This document shows, piece by piece, positions 39,462-48,890 of a DNA stretch of 64,000 nt; position 1 is the stretch's first letter; every line of letters begins with the position of its first letter. The translations under genes were made by a program, and so were the position numbers. The stretch lies in assembly GCA_018820765.1 (NCBI GenBank), contig JAHJNN010000001.1, positions 62,001 through 126,000 on the forward strand, in the 5' to 3' direction. Under the pieces are notes generated by a model. The model was not told where the DNA came from. It ran no database searches and was given only the letters and a program-made list of their open reading frames with translations. Origin of the DNA: Gammaproteobacteria bacterium. GTDB taxonomy: Bacteria; Pseudomonadota; Gammaproteobacteria; Burkholderiales; Thiobacillaceae.

Positions 39462-39713
39462 ATGGCAGCGTTATTGAAAGAGATTGAAAACCAGGCCTTG
39501 CAGCTTTCGCCGCAAGAGCGCGGCAAACTCATCCACCGCCTGATCGTTAGCTTGGAAGGGCCGACGGAAGACACCCCCGAAGCCATCGCCCAGGCCTGGG
39601 ACGAAGAAATCGCCCGGCGCGTGGCGGAAATCGATGCCGGTACTGCGGTGTTGATTCCACATGAGCAAGTCATGGCGGAAATCGATGAAATGCTGAGAAA
39701 GTCCGGTAATTGA
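39462..39713 (+). CDS. Antitoxin, putative addiction-module component family
   Basis: 83 aa: LLKEIENQALQLSPQERGKLIHRLIVSLEG is the signature of the small addiction-module component family (TIGR02574-like) that pairs with ParE/RelE toxins. It is encoded opposite to the surrounding cas genes, 47 bases from the cas4 start. Its stop overlaps the toxin start, implying coupled translation. Confidence 0.85.
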   Translation: MAALLKEIENQALQLSPQERGKLIHRLIVSLEGPTEDTPEAIAQAWDEEIARRVAEIDAGTAVLIPHEQVMAEIDEMLRKSGN

Positions 39714-40003
39714 GGCTCGCTTGGCAAAGCCAGGCCAAGGTCGAATTTGCAGAGGCGCTGAAGTATTACCGCGACCAGGCCGGGCTCGACATTGCACGGG
39801 ATTTCAACCACGCCGCCATGCAAGCCGCGCAGCGCCTGCTCGAATATCCCGAGATGGGCGTCAAATCGGTCCATGGAGCAAGGCGGTTTGTTATGCACGA
39901 TTACCCTTACACCTTGATCTACCGCGTGATGCCCGAGACGATCATCATCGTCGCCGTCGCGCACCACAGCCGCCGTCCGGGGTACTGGGCGGGGCGGCGG
40001 TAG
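39710..40003 (+). CDS. ParE/RelE-family toxin
   Basis: 97 aa from a TTG start overlapping the antitoxin stop. LAWQSQAKVEFAEALKYYRDQAGLDIARDFNHAAMQ and the C-terminal YTLIYRVMPETIIIVAVAHHSRRPGYW are the ParE/RelE fold with its conserved histidine and arginine. It ends ten bases before the cas7 stop codon (convergent). The target could be gyrase or mRNA. Confidence 0.88.
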   Translation: MRLAWQSQAKVEFAEALKYYRDQAGLDIARDFNHAAMQAAQRLLEYPEMGVKSVHGARRFVMHDYPYTLIYRVMPETIIIVAVAHHSRRPGYWAGRR

Positions 40004-40013
40004 CGAAAGATTT

Positions 40014-40901
40014 CTAGAATCCCTCGATTTCCTCGGGCTTCAACCCATCCAAGTTAGCGAGTTCATAACTGCCATCGGCTTTCACGGTCAGAGTGCGGTG
40101 TACCTTGGCAGAAGAATGTTGTCCTGCTTTACAGTTGTGCCGCCACCAAACGACTTTTAGAACTTCCATGCTGCCCGCAGGTCGGGCTGCGGCGTCGTCG
40201 TTTTCGAACAGTCTGGGTAATGCCAGTTTGATTGCCTCGGCATCCGCATCAGTGAAGCCGGTTTTTTCGGCCAGTTGGGGATTCATGCTGCCGTAGAACC
40301 TGTAAATGCCCTGATCGACACGATGCTTCATACCCATGGTGTCGCTGCCGCGTTTGGTGCCATCGCCTTCGCCACTCACGCTTTTGGTGATTTGCAGGCT
40401 GGAAATATCGATGGGCTCGACGCTAAAAGCCGATTGGACGGTGACAGGTCCACGTATACCGATGGAAACCCCAGTGTCGCCTTCTTCATCGTTACCGTCT
40501 TCTTTTTTCTTGCCAGCTTTCTTGTTGCTTTTCAGGGCGAAGAGCTGCCCGAAAGCGCGTACGTCCAGCCATTTCTTGCACGCCAGTTCGGCGGTCTTTT
40601 CTGAGCCCAATTCTTTACCCAAACCAGCTTCTGCCCGAGCGCGAAGGCTTCTCGCGTCGTCAGCCCTGCGGTCGTCGGACTGGACGAAGATCATGTTGCC
40701 GTCGTTTTCTTTCTTACCGTCGTTGATCCAGCGTTCCAGCAGCCGATCCCGGATTTTTCGCTTGATCGACACATCGCTCATTTCCCCGAAGTTCGAATAA
40801 TCGGTACGCGGACGGTTGCCGTTCAGCGGGTCGCCGTTCGGGTTGGCATTCTTGACGCGGAGGATGACAGCGAAATCAATTTTGTTTTGCAGAGTGCTCA
40901 T
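40014..40901 (-). CDS. cas7: CRISPR Cascade backbone protein Cas7 (type I-C, Csd2)
   Basis: 295 aa from the ATG at 40901. GAGGAA lies six bases before this ATG but abuts the ATG two codons upstream used by the track, so 40901 is preferred. NKIDFAVILRVKNANPNGDPLNGNRPRTD and GDTMGMKHRVDQGIYRFYGSMNP are typical of Csd2. Multiple copies coat the crRNA in Cascade. Confidence 0.96.
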   Translation of the reverse strand: MSTLQNKIDFAVILRVKNANPNGDPLNGNRPRTDYSNFGEMSDVSIKRKIRDRLLERWINDGKKENDGNMIFVQSDDRRADDARSLRARAEAGLGKELGSEKTAELACKKWLDVRAFGQLFALKSNKKAGKKKEDGNDEEGDTGVSIGIRGPVTVQSAFSVEPIDISSLQITKSVSGEGDGTKRGSDTMGMKHRVDQGIYRFYGSMNPQLAEKTGFTDADAEAIKLALPRLFENDDAAARPAGSMEVLKVVWWRHNCKAGQHSSAKVHRTLTVKADGSYELANLDGLKPEEIEGF

Positions 40902-40919
40902 GTGCATTTCCTCGGTTGG

Positions 40920-42764
40920 TTATTCGGCAATGGGGTCTTCAGTAGGTGCGGTTTTGTCTGTCTTGGGCGGATTCAGAATCTGCCGTTGGCAGTGGTAGCC
41001 GAGCAGAAATTCGCCGGAAAGCTTGCTGTCGTCCAGGAAGTCTTCTCCCTGAAAACTAGAAATGACCTCGTCATGCAGCTTTTCCATGTCATACAAAGAG
41101 CCGGGGCGTTTGGCGCGCAGGCGTGACTTAGATGGCGTGAGGGCAAGTTCGATGGTGCGCCAGGTGCTCGCTGGTCGGTCGGCAAAGCGTTGCATCAGCT
41201 TCGCGGCGGTGGTGTCGCGTTTTTCGCCCGCCACGTACAGGGCACGACTTTCGATATGCTCGGCAATCGCAAGCAGGCGGCCATAGAGGTAGTCCCGGCT
41301 GGTCCGGTCGGTTTCCAACGACATTTGATACTCCTTGTTTTTAAAAGCGCCTTTGAATAGGGCGCAGGCGATACCCAGGGTTTTTTCCCATTCCCAATGA
41401 TCGAGGCCGGCCCGATTGCTGGCCCTGCGTACAGTCGATTCGACAAGGTCACGTGGCAGCCGCTGTCCATCGACGATGCACGGCAGGAGCCGCTCAACCG
41501 TGGATTTTTTAAGCTTGTCGTCCAAGCGACGGCCAAACGCCGCTTCGGCGATGTCACGTGGCGCCGGTGCCCCGACGAATTTCAGTTCCTTACCGAAGTT
41601 CTGCGGCCAGGCCTGCGCCTTGTGCCAGGTTTCGACCCGCTCAAGAAACTCGGACCCGGTCAGCTCGCGGTAATACGTGATGGCCATTCGCCCCGGCGTT
41701 GCTGAGTCCAGGCCCATGACGACGATGTCATCTGTCGGCCCCAGCTTGTTGCGGTAGCCAGCCATGACGAGGCTCAAGCGCTTGGCAAAGGATTGACCGA
41801 CATCGCTATCAAGGGATAGCTCCGGCGCTATGGGCTGCTCTTCGGTGGCTCCGCCAGCAAGCATCAAGGTCATCGAGTTGCCGAATGGATCGGGAATCGG
41901 CGTGCCTGCGACAGCCCAACTCACGATGACCTGATCGTCGTTTCGGTAGGCTTGGCGCTGGATTAGCCAGCGCAGGGCATTGTGGGCCTTCTGCGTGACT
42001 TCGTAGCCTACGCCGCACGCCTGCTGGCCAGTGTCGTCGGTGAAGCGACCTCTGAAGGTATAACCGGAGCTATCGTTGGCGCTGATGAGCTTGGCACCGT
42101 CACCGGAGTGACGGATGAATTTTGGATGGTTTTTACAAAGACGCGCTTCCTCGCCAAGAACCATGCATATCCCGTTCTTGGGGTTTTGAATCTGGTCGTA
42201 GGCTATCCATGCGTCGATCAGATTCGTGTCCTCCCAAGTACCTGATGCAGGATCATCCGGCGATTCAACTCGCCAACGAATAAAAACCTTTGAATCTTTG
42301 ATTTTTTCTTTTCCGCGAGCACCTTCGAAAACCATGGGGATCATTTTTTCGCTGAGAAGATCTGCCCAAAGATTCCCGTGCGTTAAATAAGTTAGTACTG
42401 CTTTGGCTTTCGGGTGTTGTTGTGCCGATTCACACCATTTCTCCAAATTGGCAATGTAAGCCGTATATTTTTTCTCATCTTTTTCCGGGAAGTCTCGGGC
42501 GCAGTAACTGATTTCCTCGCAAAGTGGGTGCGGAGCGATTTTGCTTCCTGATCTTCCGACCGATGCTTCTGTTACAGGGATTAGTGTTGCTGACTCTGTG
42601 GCGCCTAATTTCCTGACACGTCTGAAATTACCGGATGAGTCGATGGCGACCTCAACGTGTGCTCTCTTTGAATAGTGAGCCAAAGGCCAAGGTGGGTTTT
42701 CATTCCGATTCGGCAATCGAACTGTCTGCTCATAAGTTTCATACAGCTTTTGTATCCAGCTCAT
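40920..42764 (-). CDS. cas8c: CRISPR Cascade large subunit Cas8c (Csd1)
   Basis: 614 aa from ATG 42764, chosen because MSWIQKLYETYEQTVRL is the standard Cas8c start and a G-rich stretch precedes it. It is the I-C signature gene and recognises the PAM and starts target opening. Internal SPDDPASGTWEDTNLIDAWIAY and GVGYEVTQKAHNALRWLIQRQ are typical. In many I-C systems an internal start also makes a small Cas11 subunit from its 3' part; I have not identified that start here. Confidence 0.95.
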   Translation of the reverse strand: MSWIQKLYETYEQTVRLPNRNENPPWPLAHYSKRAHVEVAIDSSGNFRRVRKLGATESATLIPVTEASVGRSGSKIAPHPLCEEISYCARDFPEKDEKKYTAYIANLEKWCESAQQHPKAKAVLTYLTHGNLWADLLSEKMIPMVFEGARGKEKIKDSKVFIRWRVESPDDPASGTWEDTNLIDAWIAYDQIQNPKNGICMVLGEEARLCKNHPKFIRHSGDGAKLISANDSSGYTFRGRFTDDTGQQACGVGYEVTQKAHNALRWLIQRQAYRNDDQVIVSWAVAGTPIPDPFGNSMTLMLAGGATEEQPIAPELSLDSDVGQSFAKRLSLVMAGYRNKLGPTDDIVVMGLDSATPGRMAITYYRELTGSEFLERVETWHKAQAWPQNFGKELKFVGAPAPRDIAEAAFGRRLDDKLKKSTVERLLPCIVDGQRLPRDLVESTVRRASNRAGLDHWEWEKTLGIACALFKGAFKNKEYQMSLETDRTSRDYLYGRLLAIAEHIESRALYVAGEKRDTTAAKLMQRFADRPASTWRTIELALTPSKSRLRAKRPGSLYDMEKLHDEVISSFQGEDFLDDSKLSGEFLLGYHCQRQILNPPKTDKTAPTEDPIAE

Positions 42765-42765
42765 T

Positions 42766-43479
42766 TCAAACCCCCAGATCAGTGGCCTCATGCGCGACAT
42801 CGCGCAGCTTTCCCTTGCAGAATTTCTTGGGCGTCATCGCTCGGACGAATTTGCGGATCGTGCAGTCCTCAGGTCGTGAGAATTGAATGCGGCCATTAAC
42901 CATGATCGGCTTCCAGAGTCGGGCGTGCAGATTGTTCGCGCCGGTTTCATCGGGATAGTCGAAGCCGTGGAACATCAGGCCGTAGGCCAACTCTCCCGCG
43001 TCGTCGTAATGTCCAGTTTCAGAGCCGTATGTGCAGGGTTCGACGTAACCCTGACAGTCTCGTGTTCCCAGAAAAACATCCTGCCGCCCGCCCAATTCCA
43101 GCATTCGCTTGGCGATTGCGTAATGCTTGCCTTCCACACGGTCCTCTTCGAGTTCGGGGCGTTGCATGTTCCATTCAAAATGCGCGCGTACCTGGTATTC
43201 GACATCGGACAAAAAGGTGTAGATGGCCAGGGTATTTCCACCGCCGAATTCCAAGGGTTTGGTGCCCTTGGTCTGCGTGCGGATCGGTTTCATCACCCTG
43301 ACCTCGTCGATCACCCAGATGAAAGTGGGCTTCCAGTAGATGGACTTGGCGATGCCCTTCAAGGCTTCATATGTCGGGACGTGGTACGAGCACTTTTCGC
43401 CGCCGATCCGGGTCAGCGGATCGGTGAACAGGGCGTGGCGCGCACTGGCTTTGAATTCGATACTGTTGCGGTTAGCCAC
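42766..43479 (-). CDS. cas5: CRISPR processing endonuclease Cas5c (Csd5d)
   Basis: 237 aa from a GTG at 43479, which has GGAGG six bases upstream. The 320-aa track frame is an extension through cas3. The start reads (M)[42 protein letters not shown], the usual Cas5c opening. In type I-C it replaces Cas6 and cuts the repeat hairpin of the pre-crRNA. It overlaps cas3 by eight bases and stops just before cas8c. Confidence 0.95.
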   Translation of the reverse strand: MANRNSIEFKASARHALFTDPLTRIGGEKCSYHVPTYEALKGIAKSIYWKPTFIWVIDEVRVMKPIRTQTKGTKPLEFGGGNTLAIYTFLSDVEYQVRAHFEWNMQRPELEEDRVEGKHYAIAKRMLELGGRQDVFLGTRDCQGYVEPCTYGSETGHYDDAGELAYGLMFHGFDYPDETGANNLHARLWKPIMVNGRIQFSRPEDCTIRKFVRAMTPKKFCKGKLRDVAHEATDLGV

Positions 43480-46003
43480 AGAGAACCTCCATTTTTCCTT
43501 CCGGGGTTTCGGACAGGCCGAATTCCGGGCTGTAGTAGCGTGAATCGGCCAGGTAGAGAACACCCGTGCCCTCTTGAACTTCCCGCACGATAAGGGCTTT
43601 GGATAGTTTTTCCAGTACGTTCGGGAATACGTTGACACTGAATTGCTGTGCACGGCGCAGCAATTCGAATTCCTTGTCTGGCAGGTAGGCCGCGCATAAA
43701 TCGTTGATGAGCTGTTTGCCCTCGTCAACGTAAGGAACGATGACGCCGCGCGTGGGTGCGTCGATCGCTTTGAATGCTTTGGCAGCGGTCATGAAAGCTT
43801 GCCGAAGATAGATTGCCGGAGCTTGGCGTTTCGTTCTTTTGTAGTCTTCCAGCGCAAACGTGTTGCTTGATAGCAGGTTGAGCAGGGTGTCGTCATGGCC
43901 GACCGAGACGGGATAGCCCATTTCGTTTGCCCGAGCGAAGAAATAGTTTTCGTAGTACCACACCATTGCCTGAGGGCCGATGCGGTTGTTGCCGTATTTC
44001 TCGGGGTCGGCATCAAAGTCGTCCAGCACGCGCTCAGCCTTTTCTCGGCCAACCAGAATAGCGGGCAATTTACCCAGATTCTCATCCTCGGGGCGCGGGT
44101 TGAGTACATGCACCAAACCCTGCTTGGCGCGGCCATTGCGATTGCAACGTCCCGCCGCCTGGGCGATGGAATCCAGACCCGCAATAAAGCGGATGACTGC
44201 GCCGAAATCGACATCAACGCCAGCTTCAATCAATTGCGTGCTGATGCACAGCGTCGGGGCAGACGGGACTTGATCCAGCCGCGTGCGCACTTCATTCAAA
44301 ATCGCTTTCCGATGCGCCGGACACATGTTCGTGCTTAGGTGGAAAACCTTGGTAGTACTGTTTTCTCCACTCATCTTTTGGCACAGTCGGTAAATGGCCT
44401 GCGCCGCCTTTTTCGTGTTGACGATGACCAGACAGCTACCAGACGCCTCGACTTGCTCAAACGCCAGCACTGCGATTTCGTCCTGCGACCAGCCACCGGG
44501 TTTTCGGCGGTTGACGACTTCGACGCGCTTCAGATCGTCAAAGAGTTTCTTCACATCTGGCATGAGTTCGTTTCCTGCCGATACGCGAATTGCGCCTTTG
44601 TACGCATCGACTTGATCGAGCAGTGGTTGAGTGGCGGTACATAGAACAACAGTGCTGCCGCAGAAGTCGGCCAGGTAGTTCATGGCGTTGTTGAACAGGT
44701 GAACGCAGTTGACCGGCAGGCTCTGGATTTCGTCGAAAATCAACACTGCATTGGCGAGCTGATGCATTCGCCGCGCCCCGCGCGTGCCTGCGCCGAACAG
44801 GGTTTCCAGTAATTGCACGGAGGTGGTGTATACGACTGGCGCATCCCAGTTTTCCGAGAGGATTTTGCCGCGCCAGCTTTGCGCCTCCGGGGTGAGGTTG
44901 GAATGGTGTTCGAGTACCACGCTGCCCGCTTCAACGCCTTCTGGTTCCAGGATGCGTCGCACGACTTCGGCGTTCTGGTCGATGATGGACGTGAACGGAA
45001 TGACATAGATCACTCTGTCCATTGTGTGCTTGCGGGCGTGGTGCAACGCAAACCGCAGGCTTGCGAGTGTCTTGCCGCCACCGGTTGGCACGGTCAGGGT
45101 GTAAATGCCTTTCTCCCGTGCTGCGGCTTCCAGACAATGGCGTGAAATATCTTGTCGCAAAGCGTCGATGGGATGGCGTGACGTGAAAGCGCCGAGGTGC
45201 GCTTCCAGGCGCGCTATCAACACATCCCAAGATTCGTAATTGCCGCGTAGCCGCCGCCGCGCTCGTCCGGGGTGTTCAAAATCCGCTGTGTCGATGCGGT
45301 CGGCGTCGATCAAGCAACTGTAGAGCGAGCGAACAAGTAGGCCGAGTTGCTGCTGGAATACTGGGCTCTGCGGGTTCTTCCCAGGGACTTTGCCAAGAAT
45401 ATTTGCGATCCAGACCTGAAACGCCTGCGTGGTTTCAGGGCGAGTCATCAGGCCGCGAGCGGTTGCAAGGAGTTTTTTATCTGCCTTTCCAAGCACCTCG
45501 CTGAGGTGAGTCTTTTCGCCGAGCTTGTTCATCCGCTTGGTGAACAAGTCTTCTGCGGGTTTTCCGGCCGATAGCGCAAGACAGTCGATCAAACCGGAAT
45601 GGTGCGAGGCGATGCACAAAGCCAGTACCTGCCCGGCGATTCGTGCCAGATCGTTCTGTTGCGCCAGTTCCTGCCAAATCCACTGCGCCCCGCTGGTGGA
45701 GTGATCGATTTTGCCTTTTAGGCCAGCCGCATCGACAAACTCTTCATCCTCGTCCTGATTAAGCAAGCCCGTGGCCGATTGGATGTATGCCTGAAACGCC
45801 GCGCTGTACTTGCCCAAGTCGTGGAGCAAGCCGAGAAGTTCGCCGTGCGTGGCGAGGCTAAATTTCTCGGCCAGCTCAGAGCTGAGTATGGCGACCTTGG
45901 AAAGATGATCTTCTAGAGATTGGATTTTGCCGTCTGGACGAACGTGAGCGACAAACGCGGGTTTGTCGATTGACTTGAGCGAAGCGTCGAAAGGCGAATC
46001 CAT
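43472..46003 (-). CDS. cas3: CRISPR helicase-nuclease Cas3
   Basis: 843 aa. An N-terminal HD nuclease (His33 in LEDHLSKVA, His61-Asp62 in [12 protein letters not shown]) is followed by a superfamily 2 helicase with Walker [13 protein letters not shown], the DEIQ box in [20 protein letters not shown] and the C-terminal [13 protein letters not shown]. It is recruited by Cascade to degrade target DNA. First gene of the operon; no strong ribosome site is visible at the ATG. Confidence 0.97.
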   Translation of the reverse strand: MDSPFDASLKSIDKPAFVAHVRPDGKIQSLEDHLSKVAILSSELAEKFSLATHGELLGLLHDLGKYSAAFQAYIQSATGLLNQDEDEEFVDAAGLKGKIDHSTSGAQWIWQELAQQNDLARIAGQVLALCIASHHSGLIDCLALSAGKPAEDLFTKRMNKLGEKTHLSEVLGKADKKLLATARGLMTRPETTQAFQVWIANILGKVPGKNPQSPVFQQQLGLLVRSLYSCLIDADRIDTADFEHPGRARRRLRGNYESWDVLIARLEAHLGAFTSRHPIDALRQDISRHCLEAAAREKGIYTLTVPTGGGKTLASLRFALHHARKHTMDRVIYVIPFTSIIDQNAEVVRRILEPEGVEAGSVVLEHHSNLTPEAQSWRGKILSENWDAPVVYTTSVQLLETLFGAGTRGARRMHQLANAVLIFDEIQSLPVNCVHLFNNAMNYLADFCGSTVVLCTATQPLLDQVDAYKGAIRVSAGNELMPDVKKLFDDLKRVEVVNRRKPGGWSQDEIAVLAFEQVEASGSCLVIVNTKKAAQAIYRLCQKMSGENSTTKVFHLSTNMCPAHRKAILNEVRTRLDQVPSAPTLCISTQLIEAGVDVDFGAVIRFIAGLDSIAQAAGRCNRNGRAKQGLVHVLNPRPEDENLGKLPAILVGREKAERVLDDFDADPEKYGNNRIGPQAMVWYYENYFFARANEMGYPVSVGHDDTLLNLLSSNTFALEDYKRTKRQAPAIYLRQAFMTAAKAFKAIDAPTRGVIVPYVDEGKQLINDLCAAYLPDKEFELLRRAQQFSVNVFPNVLEKLSKALIVREVQEGTGVLYLADSRYYSPEFGLSETPEGKMEVLCG

Positions 46004-46036
46004 ATTGAGTGTGGCTTGGTCTATGGTGATGCCATC

Positions 46037-47044
46037 CTACTCGCCCCCAGGCTCAGAACCTGAGCACGGCGTTTCCCCACGTTGATACTGGCCTGCCGCC
46101 ATTTCAAGCAAGTTCTTCGCAGCCTCGCGCAATTTTGGCGGGCCTGTAACTTCGACGTCCGCCCCATATTTGAGGATGTCCATAAGCAGTTCACGGTCAT
46201 CGGAATAGGGCAGGCGCAATTCGTAGCGGCCGTCTTCGAGCCAGCGGCTTTGCTGTTCGGGGTGCCAGATTTCTTCGGCGACCCAGCGGGCGCGTTTGGC
46301 GGTGAATCGGAGCACGGCGGTGGCGTGGGGCTGGCCGGCGAAGATGCCGTAGCTGCTGGCGAGTTCGCGATTCAAGGTGGATTCAGCGACGGTTTTGGTG
46401 GGCTTGGCCAGCGGTTCGACGGCGCGTATGCATTCGACGGCGAAGATGCGCAGGCCTTTTTTGTCATGGCACCAGGCGTCGAGGTACCAGTTGTCGCGGT
46501 AGTGGGCGAGACGTTGCGGGGAGATTTCGCGGCGGCTGGTTTGGTCGCGCTCGCGGTTGTAGTAGTCGATGCGGAGCCGGTGGCGTTGCAGGACGGCATG
46601 GGCGACGGCCTGGAAGTGGCGCGGGTTCTTGTGGCGGGAGGCGATGCTCAGGAGCCGGATGCGCTGGGCGGCTTCGCCCACGCCGAGGTGCTGGCTGGCC
46701 AGGAGTGTGTCGATGCGGGCTTCCAGGGGGCGCAGGTGGTCGTCGAGCAGGCCAGGCTCCAGGTTGGCGAGCAGGTGTTTCAGGGTGACGAGGGCAAGCA
46801 GTTCCGCGGGGCTGAACCACAGGCCCGGTAAGGAGTGGCGGCCGTCGGCGGTGTCGTAGCGATAACCGCCCCGTTCAAGGTCGCAGACGATGGGTGCGCC
46901 GAGTTTGTCGCGCAGGTCGGCGATGAGCCGGGTGAGGGTGGAACGCGAAAAGCCGTGCTCAGCGATGAGCGCGGCGCGGGGGAGCCCGGTGCGCCGTCCA
47001 TCCAGCAGGCGGTGCAGGCGATAGATTTCGTCGAGTTTGCTCAA
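46037..47044 (-). CDS. WYL-domain transcriptional regulator beside cas3
   Basis: 335 aa. An N-terminal helix-turn-helix (YRLHRLLDGRRTGLPRAALIAEHGFSRSTLTRLIADL) is followed by a WYL domain (about 145-320) with RDNWYLDAWCHDKKGLRIFAVECI. WYL regulators often sit next to phage-defence genes and respond to nucleic-acid or nucleotide ligands. It ends 33 bases before cas3 in the same direction, so control of the cas operon is likely; the sign of control is unknown. Confidence 0.88.
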   Translation of the reverse strand: MSKLDEIYRLHRLLDGRRTGLPRAALIAEHGFSRSTLTRLIADLRDKLGAPIVCDLERGGYRYDTADGRHSLPGLWFSPAELLALVTLKHLLANLEPGLLDDHLRPLEARIDTLLASQHLGVGEAAQRIRLLSIASRHKNPRHFQAVAHAVLQRHRLRIDYYNRERDQTSRREISPQRLAHYRDNWYLDAWCHDKKGLRIFAVECIRAVEPLAKPTKTVAESTLNRELASSYGIFAGQPHATAVLRFTAKRARWVAEEIWHPEQQSRWLEDGRYELRLPYSDDRELLMDILKYGADVEVTGPPKLREAAKNLLEMAAGQYQRGETPCSGSEPGGE

Positions 47045-47210
47045 GGGTTCCGGATCGTTTGTTCGTTTTCATTCGATTCTCCGCGCCGGTTGTTTTTGTT
47101 TTGTGATGAAGTGTGCTGCATGCGATGGGCACTTGCAAGCCTGGGTGCGGGTGATGGCAGAGGGGACTGTTGCTCGTGATTCAAGCATGGCCTGCTGCAG
47201 AAATCGCCTA

Positions 47211-47510
47211 TCAGAAGAAATCGTCTTCTCGCTGGTGGCGCACCGCCAATATCGTAACGGTTTCGGCGTCTTCGATTTCGAACAGTGCGACATACCCGGA
47301 CTGGCCAAATTCGATCACCATTTCGCGCAAGAAGGGATGATCGGGCGAAGCCTTGCGGCAGGCAAATGGAAAAGTCTCCAAAAATCCAAAGGCCTTTTCA
47401 ATCGCCACGCGCGCGCGTTCGGCCGACTCCAGGTCACGCTCTGCCAAATTATCGAACAGGCGCTGTAAATCGTCGGCGGTGCGGGCTGCAAGGCGCAGCC
47501 GGAAGCTCAT
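47211..47510 (-). CDS. ParE/RelE-family toxin (second pair)
   Basis: 99 aa. SFRLRLAARTADDLQRLFDNLAERD and the C-terminal GYVALFEIEDAETVTILAVRHQREDDF are the ParE fold with the conserved arginine-histidine end. It overlaps its antitoxin by four bases. Located just upstream of the WYL regulator. Confidence 0.88.
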   Translation of the reverse strand: MSFRLRLAARTADDLQRLFDNLAERDLESAERARVAIEKAFGFLETFPFACRKASPDHPFLREMVIEFGQSGYVALFEIEDAETVTILAVRHQREDDFF

Positions 47511-47788
47511 TGCGTTCCGGTTGCCTGCTTGCTGCGTGCACGGGCGAGGCTTGCATCCAGCCGCGTCAACATGCCCTCAGCGCTCACATAGTCGCCTGTG
47601 GACCGCGCTTCCTCGCGGGCCAGCAGGCCGCGTGCGATGAATTCGCGCTGGGCTTGGCGCCGTTCGATGTTCAGGCGAACGGCTTCGAGCACGAAACCGG
47701 ACAGGGTTTCGCCCTCGCGCAGGACCGATTCGGCCGCGCTTCGCAGTGCGCTGTCAACGCGCAGGGGGGGCAGGGTGGCGTTTTTCAT
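47507..47788 (-). CDS. ParD/CopG-like antitoxin
   Basis: 93 aa from ATG 47788 (AAGGATC upstream); the 415-aa track frame is an artefact. A ribbon-helix-helix-like N-terminus (LPPLRVDSALRSAAESVLREGETLSGFVLEAVRLNIERR) should bind its own promoter, and the charged C-terminus should cap the toxin. A perfect inverted repeat sits directly upstream. Confidence 0.82.
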   Translation of the reverse strand: MKNATLPPLRVDSALRSAAESVLREGETLSGFVLEAVRLNIERRQAQREFIARGLLAREEARSTGDYVSAEGMLTRLDASLARARSKQATGTQ

Positions 47789-47800
47789 GGCGGGATCCTT

Positions 47801-47823
47801 GCATTGCATTACATATGCAATGC
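47801..47823. promoter_or_regulatory. Palindromic operator upstream of the second toxin-antitoxin pair
   Basis: GCATTGCAT-N5-ATGCAATGC is a perfect 9-base inverted repeat, 13 bases before the antitoxin start. It is the expected position for autoregulation by a ribbon-helix-helix antitoxin. Confidence 0.65.
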
Positions 47824-47886
47824 AGTTTAGGAGGCAAATGGGGGATGCGCAAGGCAGGTGACGGGGAGGCCCGCCTGACCGTTCGC

Positions 47887-48888
47887 TCAGCCGAGCGATT
47901 TGCCGCTGGCCCAGAAGTCGTAGCCTTTGCTCAAAAACTCGTCCCACGGCAGGTAGTGCGAGCCGTCGCACGAAAAAGTGAGTCCGACCATGCCGTTGAA
48001 GATGTTGAGCGAGCCGGCGCGCAGGTAGAAGGTCTCGTCCATGAAGCGCAGCGCGCGCAGGCCGTCGAGTACAGCGCGGATCTTGTCCTTGGGCACTACC
48101 GCGTTGGCCGGGTAGGCATGGCGGGGGTAGATCAGGCAGGTGTCGGGGTCGGTCAGCGCGTCGATATCGAGCAGGCGGTAGCGATAGGGGTCGTCGACCA
48201 GCCAGATGGTTGCGCGGCTGCTGGAAAAATGCAGCTTGCCGTGGAAGATGCCGCGATCGGTCATCAACTCCTCGATCACTCCCAGCACCGTGTCGAGGTG
48301 GATATCCATCTGGCTGTCGCTGCGGGTCTGGTGGAACACCGCGCCGCGGATCGCCGGGTCGCCCTTGATCTGCCGCCAGTAAGTCGGTTCGTCGTACAGC
48401 TTGCCGGTGATCGGCAGGTCGCGCAGGTCGAAGTCGGCGCCGACGAAACCGAGCACCTGGCCGTCGTCGTCGCGCACGATCTGGATTGCCGTGAGCGACG
48501 GCCGTTTGGCGCGCAAGCTGATGTAGGCCTGCGACAGCAGAAAGCCCTGGTTCGGCACCGCTTCGCGCATGTAGGGGCGGTCGGAGCGGTCGCGCCCGTA
48601 ATCGATGTCGACCAGGCCTTCGTGGCTGATGTTGTCGGAGAACTGAATGGCGTGGGTATCCATTGCATACATGTACTTGCATGCAGGCAAGGCGGCCAGC
48701 GCATGTGTCAGCGCGGCGTTGAGCCCGGCGCGGCTGGGCCATGCCCGGTTGCACGCCTGCGCCGCCAGCGCCAGCGGTTCGCGCAGCAGGTTGGCGAGCG
48801 CTTCGCGTTGCCTGGCGACGCTTTCGGCAAGGGTGGAAGAGGTGGACATGGGCGAGGGTCGATCCGCGGAAGCCTGCATGGTCTGCAT
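47887..48888 (-). CDS. Cache (PDC sensor) domain protein
   Basis: About 333 aa from ATG 48888; 48849 is an alternative start. No signal peptide or membrane helix is obvious. YMYAMDTHAIQFSDNISHEGLVDIDYGRDRSDRPYMREAV resembles a PDC/cache ligand-binding fold, with GFVGADFDLRDLP continuing it. The remaining half (DDPYRYRLLDIDALTDPDTC and beyond) is of unknown type. It is next to a HAD phosphatase in the same direction. Confidence 0.65.
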   Translation of the reverse strand: MQTMQASADRPSPMSTSSTLAESVARQREALANLLREPLALAAQACNRAWPSRAGLNAALTHALAALPACKYMYAMDTHAIQFSDNISHEGLVDIDYGRDRSDRPYMREAVPNQGFLLSQAYISLRAKRPSLTAIQIVRDDDGQVLGFVGADFDLRDLPITGKLYDEPTYWRQIKGDPAIRGAVFHQTRSDSQMDIHLDTVLGVIEELMTDRGIFHGKLHFSSSRATIWLVDDPYRYRLLDIDALTDPDTCLIYPRHAYPANAVVPKDKIRAVLDGLRALRFMDETFYLRAGSLNIFNGMVGLTFSCDGSHYLPWDEFLSKGYDFWASGKSLG

Positions 48889-48890
48889 GC

